Both the position numbers and the translations under genes were made by a program. From Gallionella sp. (GTDB lineage: Bacteria; Pseudomonadota; Gammaproteobacteria; Burkholderiales; Gallionellaceae): a stretch of DNA of 64,000 bases. A model generated the notes under the pieces. That model worked only from the letters and a program-made list of their open reading frames with translations, did no database searches and was not told where the DNA came from. Positions 1 through 8,791 of this stretch are shown in pieces. The stretch's first letter is position 1; each line of letters opens with the position of its first letter. Location of the stretch: assembly GCA_023259035.1 (NCBI GenBank), contig JAHFRA010000007.1:43973-107972 (forward strand). Direction: 5' to 3'.

Positions 1-1
1 C

Positions 2-904
2 GATATGTGCATCGGCCAGTGCGGCATCTGGGTCGGCGAGAACATCGAACCCGAGAAAAAGATGTCCGAGTTGATGCCGACCGAACCCTACCTGCTCGGT
101 TCGCATTCCGGCTGCTGCGGCATCTGGGTGTCCGGCCCGGAAGATCTCGGCGCACCGACGGCGAGCGACCCGGAAGAAGACGGCGTGCCGGCGCATCTGC
201 CGCGCGGCTGGAACTGGGGCTACCGTTCGATGACCACCGTCAAGGGCCTGTTCACCGCCGGCGACGGCGTCGGCGCATCCGGCCACAAGTTCTCTTCCGG
301 TTCGCACACCGAAGGCCGCATCGCTTCCAAGGCGATGGTCAAATACGCGCTCGACAATAAGGACTGGAAACCCGAGTTCGATGAAACGCCCGAACAGATC
401 GCCGAAACGATCTACAAGCCGGTGCGTAATTTCCTCGAGCACAAGGACTACACCACCGCCATCGACGTCAACCCGCATTACATCACGCCCAAGATGCTGC
501 AAATGCGCCTGCAGAAGATCATGGACGAATACGTGGCCGGTGTTGCAACTTACTACAACACCAACGACAAGATGCTGGCGGTCGCCGAAGAGAAGCTGGA
601 GATGCTCAAGCAGGATGCTCTGAAGATGCGCGCGAAAGACCTGCACGAGTTGCTGCGCGCATGGGAAAACTACCATCGTATCCTGACTGCGGAAGCGCAC
701 ATGAAGCACATCCAGTTCCGCGAAGAGTCCCGTTATCCGGGTTTTTACTACCGCACCGACAAGAACTTTGTCGATGAAAAGAATTGGCACTGTTTCGTGA
801 ATTCGATCTACGACAAGAAGACCCATAAATGGACCTGCTTCAAGCGCAAGCATGTTGATCTGGTCGACAAATCCAAGCTGTTTAAACCCGCCGCGCCGCA
901 TTAA
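2..904 (+). CDS. aprA: Adenylylsulfate (APS) reductase alpha subunit, C-terminal part (5' truncated by window edge)
   Basis: The reading frame is open from the left edge to the stop at 904 and gives about 300 residues, the C-terminal part of the FAD subunit of dissimilatory APS reductase. Recognisable stretches include the CGIWVSGPEDLG region, the FAD-proximal GLFTAGDGVGASGHKFSSGS segment and the helical C-terminal domain rich in aromatic and basic residues (YPGFYYRTDKNF). In sulfur oxidisers the enzyme works in reverse in the cytoplasm, turning sulfite and AMP into APS and passing electrons to AprB. AprB normally lies immediately upstream and would be outside the window. A strong terminator follows, so this is probably the last gene of its operon. 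The family call is secure. Oxidative rather than reductive direction is inferred from the aerobic-type neighbours. Confidence 0.95.
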   Translation, partial: DMCIGQCGIWVGENIEPEKKMSELMPTEPYLLGSHSGCCGIWVSGPEDLGAPTASDPEEDGVPAHLPRGWNWGYRSMTTVKGLFTAGDGVGASGHKFSSGSHTEGRIASKAMVKYALDNKDWKPEFDETPEQIAETIYKPVRNFLEHKDYTTAIDVNPHYITPKMLQMRLQKIMDEYVAGVATYYNTNDKMLAVAEEKLEMLKQDALKMRAKDLHELLRAWENYHRILTAEAHMKHIQFREESRYPGFYYRTDKNFVDEKNWHCFVNSIYDKKTHKWTCFKRKHVDLVDKSKLFKPAAPH

Positions 905-932
905 GCTGACGCAGCGAAGTTTGAGCGGCAGA

Positions 933-960
933 ATCGGGCATCGCGAGATGCCCGATTTTT
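933..960 (+). terminator. Rho-independent terminator after aprA
   Basis: A perfect 10-bp stem (ATCGGGCATC, 933-942, pairing with GATGCCCGAT, 947-956) with a 4-nt loop is followed by a T run. It sits 29 bp after the aprA stop. Confidence 0.9.
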
Positions 961-1048
961 CATCTGCTTTCTCACCACCTTTTCCATGCATAGGTAGAAT
1001 CTGTGTGTGAGTGGAAACGCACAACAAAACTCAAGCAAGGAACACGCA

Positions 1049-1951
1049 ATGGATACTTATATGGCAGCCGACCTGCCGTTCTCCGGCAGCCCGGTCATAC
1101 CGCAGATGTGCGATGGCAGCAAGTCAATACAGTTTCAATGCCGTAAGGGCATCGCCTGCTGGAACGCCTGTTGCAGCAACATCGATATCTCGCTGACCCC
1201 CTATGACATCCTGCGCCTGAAGCAACATTTGGGAATCACCTCGAATGATTTTCTGCTGCACTACACACTGCCCTACGAGATGGAGCAGAACGGCATCGCC
1301 GGTGTGAAGCTGCGCCCGGTGGAAAACGGAACGTCCTGCCGGTTCGTGACCCCTGAAGGTTGCAGCGTCTATGACGACAGGCCTACAGCCTGCCGCTATT
1401 ATCCGGTGGCGCTGCTGTCGATGCGCAAGCAGGATGAATATACCGACACCCAATCCTACGCGCTGGTGAAAGAAGAGCACTGTTTGGGCCACAATGAGCC
1501 AAGAGAAATCAGCATTGACGCTTACCGCCGGGAGCAGGGGCTGGAGGAATATGACGAACTGGCGCGCGGCTGGCGGCAGCTGATACTCAAGAAAAAATCC
1601 TCCGGCCCCAGCGTGGGCAAGCCTTCCAAACGCAGCCTGCAACTGTATTTTATGGTCTGCTACGACCTCGACACCTTTCGCAGCTTCGTGACCAGCGAGG
1701 GGTTCAACGAACTTTATGGCCTGCCCGCAGATGAAACCAAAGAAATTCTTGCCGACGATACCGCGCTGATGCTGTTCGGCTTCCGCTTTCTCAGGCAAGT
1801 GTTATTTGGCGAAAACAGTATTGCCTTAACAAAGGCCGCAGTCGAAAAACGCCAACGGCGCGTTCAGGAAAAAACGCAGCGAATCGAGCGCGCAGACATG
1901 GAACAGAGCGCGGCAGAACAGGATGACATGTATGGAGGCGCATTGGATTGA
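1049..1951 (+). CDS. YkgJ-family cysteine-cluster protein (putative zinc/iron-chelating)
   Basis: A 300-residue cytoplasmic protein with the cysteine pattern of the YkgJ/CxxCxxCC family: C31, C37, C41 and C42, then C97, C105 and C115 inside CRFVTPEGCSVYDDRPTACR. The family is proposed to bind zinc or an Fe-S cluster; its biochemical role is not established. The ATG at 1049 is preferred over an in-frame GTG at 1007 because AAGGA lies 8 nt upstream of it. The C-terminal third is charged and probably helical (IERADMEQSAAEQDD). It stands alone between the aprA terminator and a haem-protein gene. YkgJ proteins are common near respiratory and sulfur genes, but no partner can be named here. Confidence 0.85.
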   Translation: MDTYMAADLPFSGSPVIPQMCDGSKSIQFQCRKGIACWNACCSNIDISLTPYDILRLKQHLGITSNDFLLHYTLPYEMEQNGIAGVKLRPVENGTSCRFVTPEGCSVYDDRPTACRYYPVALLSMRKQDEYTDTQSYALVKEEHCLGHNEPREISIDAYRREQGLEEYDELARGWRQLILKKKSSGPSVGKPSKRSLQLYFMVCYDLDTFRSFVTSEGFNELYGLPADETKEILADDTALMLFGFRFLRQVLFGENSIALTKAAVEKRQRRVQEKTQRIERADMEQSAAEQDDMYGGALD

Positions 1952-2107
1952 GGAGGGTTGTGTGTGATTAATATCACATACAAATACCGATGAACCGCCT
2001 ATTCTGGAATGCCGACAATCGAATGGTCGGCAGTGGAAAGCAACGCTCAACGAACGAAATATGGGCATCCCTGCATTCGACACTTTAATCATCATAAGGA
2101 ATAATTC

Positions 2108-2671
2108 ATGAAGACACTACTGATAGCTGCTGCGGCGCTAGTCGCCCCGTTGGTTACTATGCCCGCCCATGCTGGCGACGACGCTGTGTCGGGCGAAGCG
2201 CGCAAGGTGGCAACGACATTGCCACCCAAGCTGCTCGCCGCCTTGCAGGAAGAAATCAGCAAATCAGGCCCCGAAGGCGCGATCCCCGTCTGCAGAGACA
2301 TGGCGCCGAAGATGGCTGGCGAAATATCCCGGCAAACCGGCTGGAAAATTAAACGCGTCAGCCTCAAGACCCGCAATGATGCTCGCGCGATTCCCGATGC
2401 ATGGGAGAAGGCCGCTCTCGAAGATTTCGACAAGCGTGCTGCTGCCGGCGAGCCGCCTGCCCAACTGGAAAAGGGCGAAAAGATTGACAATGAATACCGC
2501 TACGTTAAAGCGCTGCCGGTGCAACCGCTCTGCCTCAGTTGCCACGGCCCTGTGGATCAGCTCGGCATCGCCGTTAAATCCGCACTCGGCCAGCACTACC
2601 CAAATGATCGTGCAACCGGTTACTCTATTGGCCAGATTCGCGGCGCAATCAGCGTGCGCAAATCACTCTAG
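2108..2671 (+). CDS. Periplasmic DUF3365 (Tll0287-like) c-type haem protein
   Basis: This 187-residue protein starts with a Sec signal peptide (residues 1-22, ending MPAHA) and carries one haem c motif, CLSCH, at residues 142-146. The order of an N-terminal helical region, the GWKIKRVSLKTRN segment and a late haem site matches the DUF3365/Tll0287-like fold, a haem sensor or electron-transfer domain. The start is supported by AAGGA about 7 nt upstream. The protein is exported, so it would act in the periplasm, perhaps as a small redox or gas-binding protein. Its redox partner is not evident from the neighbours. Confidence 0.85.
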   Translation: MKTLLIAAAALVAPLVTMPAHAGDDAVSGEARKVATTLPPKLLAALQEEISKSGPEGAIPVCRDMAPKMAGEISRQTGWKIKRVSLKTRNDARAIPDAWEKAALEDFDKRAAAGEPPAQLEKGEKIDNEYRYVKALPVQPLCLSCHGPVDQLGIAVKSALGQHYPNDRATGYSIGQIRGAISVRKSL

Positions 2672-2818
2672 GAGCAACACCCAGGCATCTTTTGAGATAA
2701 AGCTGCGTTAGGCTGGCCGACAGAATTGCGCCAAGCCGACGTTTACAAAGCAGTCAGCCCGGTTGCGAGAGCAAGGGGGTAGGCTTAAACCCTGATTGCT
2801 CGGGAAATTTGGTATATT

Positions 2819-2960
2819 AGGGGCATCTATAGATTCAGAATTCTAAGTGAGACAAGGCGCGACAGAGCTTTTAGTGAGGCACATATGTTTGATAGGCAAG
2901 CGTTGGAATTTATCGGGCAACGCAGTATCGCGACGGAGTTTGGATTTATAGAGGTGTCCT
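2819..2960. repeat. Possible MITE-like element with imperfect terminal inverted repeats
   Basis: The 353-bp gap between the haem protein and the Sel1 gene holds a 142-bp segment beginning AGGGGCATCTATA and ending TATAGAGGTGTCCT. The ends are imperfect inverted repeats of each other. Short similar words (GCGCGACAGAG and ATCGCGACGGAG) lie near the two ends. A 26-codon open frame starts at 2885 inside it but has no family match. No clear target-site duplication is visible. The rest of the gap (2672-2818) shows nothing recognisable. Confidence 0.4.
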
Positions 2961-3024
2961 GTTGATTAACGGGTGACAGGAGCGTAGCTTGCGTTCAAGG
3001 TTCGGCATTTGATAAGGGGCGGAA

Positions 3025-3804
3025 ATGAATCAGTGGTTAAAACATGTTTTGATGGTTTGTGTTTGTTTGTTTCCGTTAACCGGGCATGCAATGGCCGAAC
3101 TACCAGCCATCTCAGTCGAACCAATAGCGGATTCTCTATTAGATGCTGAGCGTGCTTACGCTGAGGGTGATTTTGCAAAGGCAGAAAAGGTCTACAGGTC
3201 TCTGGCAGAACAAGGTGATTTTGAAGCACAACTTATACTTGGATCTATGTATGACATTGGATTAGGTGTTCATCAAGATTATATAGAAGCGGTGAAGTGG
3301 TATCGGCTGGCGGCGGAACAGGGTAATGCTAAAGCCCAGTCAAAACTCGGGTCTATGTATGACATCGGGCTGGGCGTTTCTCAAGATCCCTTAGAGGCAG
3401 CAAAGTGGTGGCGAAGGGCGGCGGAGCAGGGTGATGCTTTTGCACAACGCAACCTTGGGGCGATATATGACCGCGGAAAAGTTGTTCCTCAGGATTTCAA
3501 AGAGGCGGTGAAGTGGTATCGCCTGGCAGCGGAACAAGGTAATGCTTTTGCACAAGAAAAGCTTGGGTGGAAGTACATCTTGGGAGAAGGGGTTCCTCAA
3601 GACGATGTATTGGCACACATGTGGCTCAATATTGCGGCTAGCGATGAGTCCGCTTCAGGAGGAAAAACTTCAGGAGGAAAAGTTGCTATTCAACAGCGTA
3701 TTCAGCAACGCGAGGCCCTTGCGAGGCGCATGACTACCGAGCAAATTGCCAAGGCGCGGGAACTCGCCAAAAAATGCACGGCTAATAATTTCAAGGGATG
3801 TTAG
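3025..3804 (+). CDS. Exported Sel1-repeat protein
   Basis: A 259-residue protein with a signal peptide (residues 1-24, ending HAMAE) followed by about four Sel1-like repeats. The repeat signature is AEQGxxxAQxxLGxxYxxGxGVxQDxxEAxKWxRxA, the usual 36-residue helical hairpin that mediates protein-protein contacts. A charged tail with a lysine-rich duplicated SGGK element and a C-terminal cysteine ends the protein. GGGGCGGA just before the ATG supports the start. It is convergent with the next gene. Sel1 proteins often serve in envelope signalling or as scaffolds; the specific role is unknown. Confidence 0.88.
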   Translation: MNQWLKHVLMVCVCLFPLTGHAMAELPAISVEPIADSLLDAERAYAEGDFAKAEKVYRSLAEQGDFEAQLILGSMYDIGLGVHQDYIEAVKWYRLAAEQGNAKAQSKLGSMYDIGLGVSQDPLEAAKWWRRAAEQGDAFAQRNLGAIYDRGKVVPQDFKEAVKWYRLAAEQGNAFAQEKLGWKYILGEGVPQDDVLAHMWLNIAASDESASGGKTSGGKVAIQQRIQQREALARRMTTEQIAKARELAKKCTANNFKGC

Positions 3805-3872
3805 CGAGTGACCTTGCCATTAACGATTCGGCAATAAATTAAATGCACTGAACTATTCTCAGCAAATGCATA

Positions 3873-3914
3873 CGCCCCCTCCCTTGCGCGCGGGGGAGGG
3901 ATGGGGAGGGGGCG
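3873..3914. terminator. GC-rich hairpin between convergent genes (bidirectional terminator or REP-like unit)
   Basis: A perfect 11-bp inverted repeat, CGCCCCCTCCC (3873-3883) and GGGAGGGGGCG (3904-3914), with a 20-bp loop. It lies between the ends of the convergent Sel1 and formylglycine-enzyme-like genes. There is no long T run on either side, so termination is inferred from position. Confidence 0.55.
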
Positions 3915-3953
3915 CTTAACCGCCGAGCCAGGCCATAAGCCACCTCCGCGATT

Positions 3954-4949
3954 CTACGGAAGTGTCCTCGCAACACGGAAACCGACGCCGACGCCACGGA
4001 ACCCAGAATTGTTTGCGCTGCGATCGGCCGAGCGTGCGTTCTGCGAAGCGATGGTCCACGAACCGCCGCGATTCACACGTTTAGCGTCATCACCTTGCCA
4101 TGCACTGCCATCCGTCGGGGCGCCGATGTAATTGTTGTGCCAACTGTCATCGACCCATTCCCATACGTTGCCTATCATGTCGTTCAAACCAAATCTATTC
4201 GGCTTGAAGCTGCCCACCGGGGCAGTGTAGGTATAGCCATCGGTGCAGTTATGCGCTTCCCCTGTTATGTCCTGTATCTGTGCTTTGCCGGTACTATCCA
4301 TGAGGTTGGCATAGCCGCAGTCTTTGCTTTGACTTTCGTCCCAATAGCGGGGGGTGGTGGTGCCAGCGCGTGCTGCATATTCCCATTCGGCTTCGCTTGG
4401 GAGCCGGTATTGCTTGCCGGTCTTCTTTGACAGCCATGCCACATATGCCTTCGCGTCTTCCCAGTTGACGCACAACACCGGGTGGCTGTCGTCCTGTTGG
4501 AAGCCAGGGTTGCGCCAGTTTCGCCCGCTACTTTCTTTCTTGTTGCTCTCGGAAGTCCAGCATTTATCTCCTGTACTATAGCTCGTCTTTTTCACAAACG
4601 CGGCAAATTGGCCTTTGGTGATTTCCGTCTTGCCTAGTGCAAATGCAGGAATATTGACACGGTGTACCGGTCCATCGTGGTCAAACCGCCCACCCTCATA
4701 ACTGGGTGAGCCCATATCAAAACTGCCCGCAGGAACTGTCACCATCTCCGGGCAATCTGGGCAGTCGCGGAATGCGGCAATTGATGCAGCGATTGATTGG
4801 CCTCCAAGTTTCTGGCAATCGGCAACCAACGCCTGGATATGGTCGCCCGCGGGTGTCTTGCAGTCGATGAGGTCGGCATCAGCTGCCATTGCAATGCCGG
4901 AGGTTAGCAGAAGCGCCAGCACGATATTGCGCACAATCGTTGAACTCAT
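3954..4949 (-). CDS. Exported formylglycine-generating-enzyme-like (SUMF1/FGE fold) protein
   Basis: A 331-residue protein with a Sec signal peptide (about residues 1-22, ending IAMA) and an FGE-sulfatase domain over most of the rest. Hallmarks are VPAGSFDMGSP, the KTEITKGQFAAF strand, the YRLPSEAEWEYAARAG core, DMIGNVWEWVDDSW and the terminal RGGSW...GFRVAR. The ATG is preceded by AGGAG; an upstream in-frame TTG has no such site. Catalytic FGEs use cysteines late in the fold. In this C-terminal segment (RVNRGGSW to GFRVAR) no cysteine is present, so it is more likely a binding or structural member of the family than a true sulfatase activator. No sulfatase gene is nearby. Confidence 0.88.
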   Translation of the reverse strand: MSSTIVRNIVLALLLTSGIAMAADADLIDCKTPAGDHIQALVADCQKLGGQSIAASIAAFRDCPDCPEMVTVPAGSFDMGSPSYEGGRFDHDGPVHRVNIPAFALGKTEITKGQFAAFVKKTSYSTGDKCWTSESNKKESSGRNWRNPGFQQDDSHPVLCVNWEDAKAYVAWLSKKTGKQYRLPSEAEWEYAARAGTTTPRYWDESQSKDCGYANLMDSTGKAQIQDITGEAHNCTDGYTYTAPVGSFKPNRFGLNDMIGNVWEWVDDSWHNNYIGAPTDGSAWQGDDAKRVNRGGSWTIASQNARSADRSANNSGFRGVGVGFRVARTLP

Positions 4950-5108
4950 ATCATTCTCCTTTATCAATCAAACGCCGAGGCCTTCATTTTTCCAACTGAG
5001 CAACGGCTTCCGTCAGCCCCGGTTATTTCGGATGCCCGCTCGATCACTTGAATCAGAATGGGTTTTTCAATTCATGGCACAGACCAATTGGACTAACTCG
5101 ATGAATCA

Positions 5109-5732
5109 TTATTTCGGCATCCACACAATCAGCAAGGTCAGAAAAATCAGAGCGACCAGACTTTGCTCGATTTGATTTCGCGTCATGGCGGTCAAATTTT
5201 CGTTAACGTTCCTTTTTTCATCTTGCATTGCTGAGTCGGCGGCCTCAAGGTAGTCAAGCAACGGGCGGTCGATGCCTTTGACGGCTGCATCGGCCTGGTG
5301 CGGATCGAAGCCGCTCTTGATCAGTAATTCCACGCTGTTCTTGTACTGCTCATGATTTGCCGTATGAGCCTCGACAAAAACATTCATTTGGTCCTTGATG
5401 GCACGTATATCGTTTTGGAGAATAATGTCCCGTGCTGCCGTAGCAACCTTCTGGTACTGTGTTTCAAAGGTATGCCAGTTTTTATCCAATGTATCTTGGC
5501 TACTGCTGCGCAACAGCACGTTTTTCCATTCCTGAATTTCGTTCTTGAATTCAACCTGAATATTATGGATGGCAGAATATCGAGCTGTGGCGATACTCAA
5601 CTTTTCATTCAACTCCGACGTGCTATTCCAGATCATATAGAACCAGAAAAAAAAGGCGGCAGTAAAACATATCTTTGCGATTACGTTCCACGAGAAATAG
5701 GAGCGCTTCGCGCCTTTGGGTTTTATCGCCAT
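5109..5732 (-). CDS. Orphan membrane-anchored four-helix sensor domain (chemoreceptor-type ligand-binding module without output)
   Basis: A 207-residue protein with one transmembrane helix near residues 16-36 (ICFTAAFFFWFYMIW), about 140 residues of predicted long helices in the periplasm, and a second helix at the very C-terminus (SLVALIFLTLLIVWMPK). The topology and sequence resemble the 4HB-type sensor of methyl-accepting chemotaxis proteins or histidine kinases, but translation stops right after the second membrane helix. There is no HAMP, MCP or kinase domain. Downstream DNA (4950-5108) holds no recognisable remainder. The ATG at 5732 has GAGGAG 8 nt upstream. It could pair with another signalling protein or be a truncated receptor. 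Confidence 0.6.
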   Translation of the reverse strand: MAIKPKGAKRSYFSWNVIAKICFTAAFFFWFYMIWNSTSELNEKLSIATARYSAIHNIQVEFKNEIQEWKNVLLRSSSQDTLDKNWHTFETQYQKVATAARDIILQNDIRAIKDQMNVFVEAHTANHEQYKNSVELLIKSGFDPHQADAAVKGIDRPLLDYLEAADSAMQDEKRNVNENLTAMTRNQIEQSLVALIFLTLLIVWMPK

Positions 5733-5876
5733 CACCAATGCTCCTCAAGTTGCGAATATATTATCAGTGGAATTCATCATGACCCAACTAAATGATGTGT
5801 TTCGCCGCATGTTACAGCAAATGTCATTTTTTTCGCCTTTCCGGGATAAACGCCACGTGATATTTGCAATCCCATT

Positions 5877-7268
5877 TCATTTGCATCGAATAGCATCCTG
5901 TACCAACTGCTCAAGGGCGTTGGCCACTTCGGCAACGACGGGTGCCCAGTCGCCTATTGTAGATTGACGAAAAAGCCGCATGATTTCGGGATACCAAGGT
6001 GAATCCGTACGATCTGCCAGCCAGCGCCAGTCCGTCTTGTACCCGGGCAACAATACCCAGCATGACTTTCCGAGGGCGCAGGTTAGATGGGCTATAGCCG
6101 TGTCGACGCAAATGACCAGATCGAGATTTGTCACAATAGCGGCGGTATCGGCAAAGTCTTCTAACCGATATCCAATATTGATGAGGGGCAATCCACCGGG
6201 TGGCTGCGCTGCCTCGTCTTCGCCAGCGCCTTTCTGCAGGCTGAAAAAGTTCACACCTGCTACACCCCATAAAGGTGCCAATACAGCAAGCGATGGCAGA
6301 GAGCGGTCGGCATCGTTTTCGAATAGCGTGTTTCCTTTCCATACCAGGCCGACACGAAGTCCCTCCTTTGGGAGGAGCGCTGCCCACTTGGCGATACGCT
6401 CTGGCGGAGCCTGTAGATAAGGGATTTTTGCAGGAATGGAGCCGAGGCTCGTTTTGCAGTAGTACGGAATGCTCAGAAGAGGTGTCCAGAAATCCCAGCC
6501 CGTGAGCGGAATCGGCTCATCGAAGGAAATAACGGTGTCTACGTCTTCCAGCGCCACGAACAATGTCTTCAAAGCCGGGTGGCAAATCATGGCGATCGAC
6601 GCGGTGCCCTGCGCCTTAAGCACTGCCGCGTAGCGGCAGAATTGAATCATATCACCGTGACCGGCTTCATAGCCGATCACTATGGACTTGCAAGCAAGGG
6701 ATTCGCCCTGCCAGCGAGGACAAGAAAAACGGGCGGCCAGTGCCGCATACCAGTTGCGCGCCTCCAAATAGTTCCAGCCTTCCTCGAACCGGCCTTGACG
6801 CAACAGCAGATAACTCAGGTTAAAGCGAACAGTTGCATAGGACTTATCCAGAGTCATGGCCGTGCGGTAACAGTGTTCTGCTTCCCTTTCTCGTTTCATG
6901 CAGGCATAGAGTACCCCCAGATTCGACCAGCCTACAGGAGAGTGTGGACTGAGTGAAATTGCCTGTCTATAAGCCTCCTCGGCCTCGCTGAAGCGCTTCT
7001 CGTTCGCAAGGAGCGCACCCAGATTAAGGTGTGTTTCCGAATACGTTGGGTTAAGTTCTATGGAACGTCGATAGCAAACTTCTGCGGCCTTTTTGACGGT
7101 TTGTCTATCCAACAAAAGACCCAAGTTGGCATAAGCCTCTGCAAAATCCGGCGCAATTTGCACCGCTTTTTTGAAGCAGGCTTCAGCATTGGTAACATCG
7201 CCGGCTTCCATATAGCGAGTTCCCTGAAAGAAAAGCATTTCGGCGTCTGCGCGCATCCGATTGATCAC
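5877..7268 (-). CDS. TPR-domain glycosyltransferase (GT-B type)
   Basis: The 463-residue product starts with about five tetratricopeptide repeats (residues 10-165, e.g. AYANLGLLLDRQ, THLNLGALLANE, GWSNLGVLYACM). These are followed by a GT-B glycosyltransferase domain with the glycosyltransferase-9-like segments GLRVGLVWKGN and DLVICVDTAIAHLTCALGK near the sugar-nucleotide site. Such TPR-GT fusions modify proteins or surface glycans in the cytoplasm; the acceptor is unknown. The first codon could be GTG at 7268 or ATG at 7256; neither has a clear Shine-Dalgarno. It lies in a minus-strand run with the sensor and DUF3619 genes, but gaps of 110-140 bp argue against tight coupling. Confidence 0.85.
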   Translation of the reverse strand: MINRMRADAEMLFFQGTRYMEAGDVTNAEACFKKAVQIAPDFAEAYANLGLLLDRQTVKKAAEVCYRRSIELNPTYSETHLNLGALLANEKRFSEAEEAYRQAISLSPHSPVGWSNLGVLYACMKREREAEHCYRTAMTLDKSYATVRFNLSYLLLRQGRFEEGWNYLEARNWYAALAARFSCPRWQGESLACKSIVIGYEAGHGDMIQFCRYAAVLKAQGTASIAMICHPALKTLFVALEDVDTVISFDEPIPLTGWDFWTPLLSIPYYCKTSLGSIPAKIPYLQAPPERIAKWAALLPKEGLRVGLVWKGNTLFENDADRSLPSLAVLAPLWGVAGVNFFSLQKGAGEDEAAQPPGGLPLINIGYRLEDFADTAAIVTNLDLVICVDTAIAHLTCALGKSCWVLLPGYKTDWRWLADRTDSPWYPEIMRLFRQSTIGDWAPVVAEVANALEQLVQDAIRCK

Positions 7269-7379
7269 GATAGAGGTGGCTTGATTAAGAGCTTATACGC
7301 AAATAACATTTACTCCGGCGATACCTTTCCGGGGGCACGCGATCTGCTTGGCCTATCTGAATGTTGCATGTTTTCCATA

Positions 7380-7724
7380 TTAGTCTGCGTAATACTGAAT
7401 GGGTAAATCATCTGTCAATATTTCAATATCCATGTCACTGTTATCGTTGTCCATCGCCTGTTGCCAATAAGCGATCCCACAAAGGCTGGTGACAAGCAGC
7501 AATGCTCCCATCCAATAGTGGATTCTGTGGCGATGTGCCGACGCAAGCCAGATTACATGCTCGCCAGCCCATGTGAGCAGCGGCAAAGTTGCGCTATGAG
7601 TTTTGTGGCGACTGAGGGCGTGTATGCGTGCAGATCGCAAACGGGTGAGAGTGGACGGGTCGATTTGCGCAAGCGACCGGTTGAGCAACGGCTTGATGGA
7701 TTCTGGATTCCACTCTTTGTTCAT
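7380..7724 (-). CDS. DUF3619-family small membrane protein
   Basis: A 114-residue protein with the DUF3619 pattern: an N-terminal LNRSLAQIDPSTLTRLRSAR helix, one membrane helix (about residues 70-88, WMGALLLVTSLCGIAYWQQ) and an acidic tail (DMDIEILTDDLPIQYYAD). In betaproteobacteria this family usually sits between an ECF sigma factor and a DUF3106 protein and is suspected of acting with the sigma factor. Here the sigma-factor gene is missing from the immediate neighbourhood, and the upstream gene is instead a Spy-like protein. GTGGGGG precedes the ATG. Confidence 0.72.
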   Translation of the reverse strand: MNKEWNPESIKPLLNRSLAQIDPSTLTRLRSARIHALSRHKTHSATLPLLTWAGEHVIWLASAHRHRIHYWMGALLLVTSLCGIAYWQQAMDNDNSDMDIEILTDDLPIQYYAD

Positions 7725-7772
7725 GGCACCCCCACTTTCTAGAGGTCGATCTACAAAGTATTGCTGGCAGCT

Positions 7773-8321
7773 CTACTGGGGACTCTCATTATGGCCATCA
7801 CGATGGATTGCATCTTCGGAATCCCCGCGTTGATTCGACTCATGGCCTTCACGGTACTGTTCATGGATCCTATAGCCCCACCCATGATTCCTATGCAGGA
7901 ATCGACGTGATGCTTGATTTAGGATTTTCCGCTGATCTTCTGTAAGCGCTGTTTGTAATTTCGCGGTTGCGTTGGCAATTCCGGCCAGCTTATTGGCAAA
8001 CTCGGTTGCGCTCTCAGCTTGGTAGCGTGAGATAGTGGCCGCATCCGCATCATCGTTCGGTTTTTTCATGCGTTGCTCCGCCAGCATCCCTACCGACTTT
8101 GCAAACATTTCCCAAGCGGCCTGCTGAGAAGACTTGATTTCCAAACGTTCCGCCAATTTATCCAGCTGGTCTTTCATATGCACATGCATTGTTTCAGGGC
8201 TCACCTGCTTTCGGTCGCAATGTTCGCCAGGGTTGGCCATGACAACTGGATGGAAAGTGGCCATCATAAGCGCGGCAATTATAAAAGTTGGCAGTGTCAA
8301 TGTGCTTGATTTGATATGCAT
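7773..8321 (-). CDS. Spy/CpxP-like periplasmic protein with LTxxQ motif
   Basis: A 182-residue exported protein. The signal peptide (about residues 1-29) ends near FHPVVMANPG. The mature part is helical and charged, with the family signature LTEDQRKILNQAS that ends the second helix pair in Spy/CpxP chaperones. The tail is rich in His, Arg, Glu and Asp. The ATG at 8321 is chosen because GGAG lies at good spacing and the signal peptide then begins properly (MHIKSS); longer in-frame starts add a non-signal leader. Family members bind unfolded proteins or metals during envelope stress. It precedes DUF3619 by 48 bp, so the two may be co-transcribed. Confidence 0.75.
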   Translation of the reverse strand: MHIKSSTLTLPTFIIAALMMATFHPVVMANPGEHCDRKQVSPETMHVHMKDQLDKLAERLEIKSSQQAAWEMFAKSVGMLAEQRMKKPNDDADAATISRYQAESATEFANKLAGIANATAKLQTALTEDQRKILNQASRRFLHRNHGWGYRIHEQYREGHESNQRGDSEDAIHRDGHNESPQ

Positions 8322-8791
8322 GTCCTTCTCCATAACTATGTTTCTGCCGGTGGGCATGTTCAACCGTGAATTTGCCTGAGGACCCTGACGTGAATCTTAT
8401 GGCAATTGGGTGAGTTACATTTATTTGCTTTGTAACAAATTAAAATTATTTTGTGATTTTTAATGCAATTGTTTTTGAATAAAAACAGTAATTGCAAAAA
8501 ATTAATAAATATCAATGGATTGTGACGAGTCACCCTATTGGATAGCTGTTAACATTTTGATACAAAATTTTGTTATGAGTAACCGGGAAGCGTACGACAA
8601 TTCGCAGGTGGCAAGTTGAAAGCATTCCTGAAAAATCTTTACCAGGATATGGGCAACGGACTAAATATTAGCGGCGCAGTGGTCAGCACCAAAGTTTGAT
8701 GTATGAGGAGGATTGCCAGGTACTTACCGGTTCTGATTAATCATGCAACTGTCAAATCGGGACACGACTACAACGAGGGGAATTGAGTTTG
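8322..8791. other. AT-rich divergent intergenic region
   Basis: This 470-bp gap separates the divergent Spy-like and hydrolase genes. It is visibly more AT-rich than its surroundings between 8400 and 8580. It contains the palindrome GTGACGAGTCAC (8522-8533) and the 31-bp palindrome-ended element listed separately at 8465. No open frame of note was seen. Promoters for both genes presumably lie here, but no convincing -35/-10 pair could be picked by eye. Confidence 0.5.
8465..8495. repeat. 31-bp palindrome-ended element, copy 1
   Basis: The element runs from GCAATT to AATTGC with GTTTTT and AAAAAC inside, so it can form a hairpin. A second 31-bp copy with 24 of 31 identical positions lies at 11185-11215. 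Both copies are upstream of genes. Confidence 0.4.
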
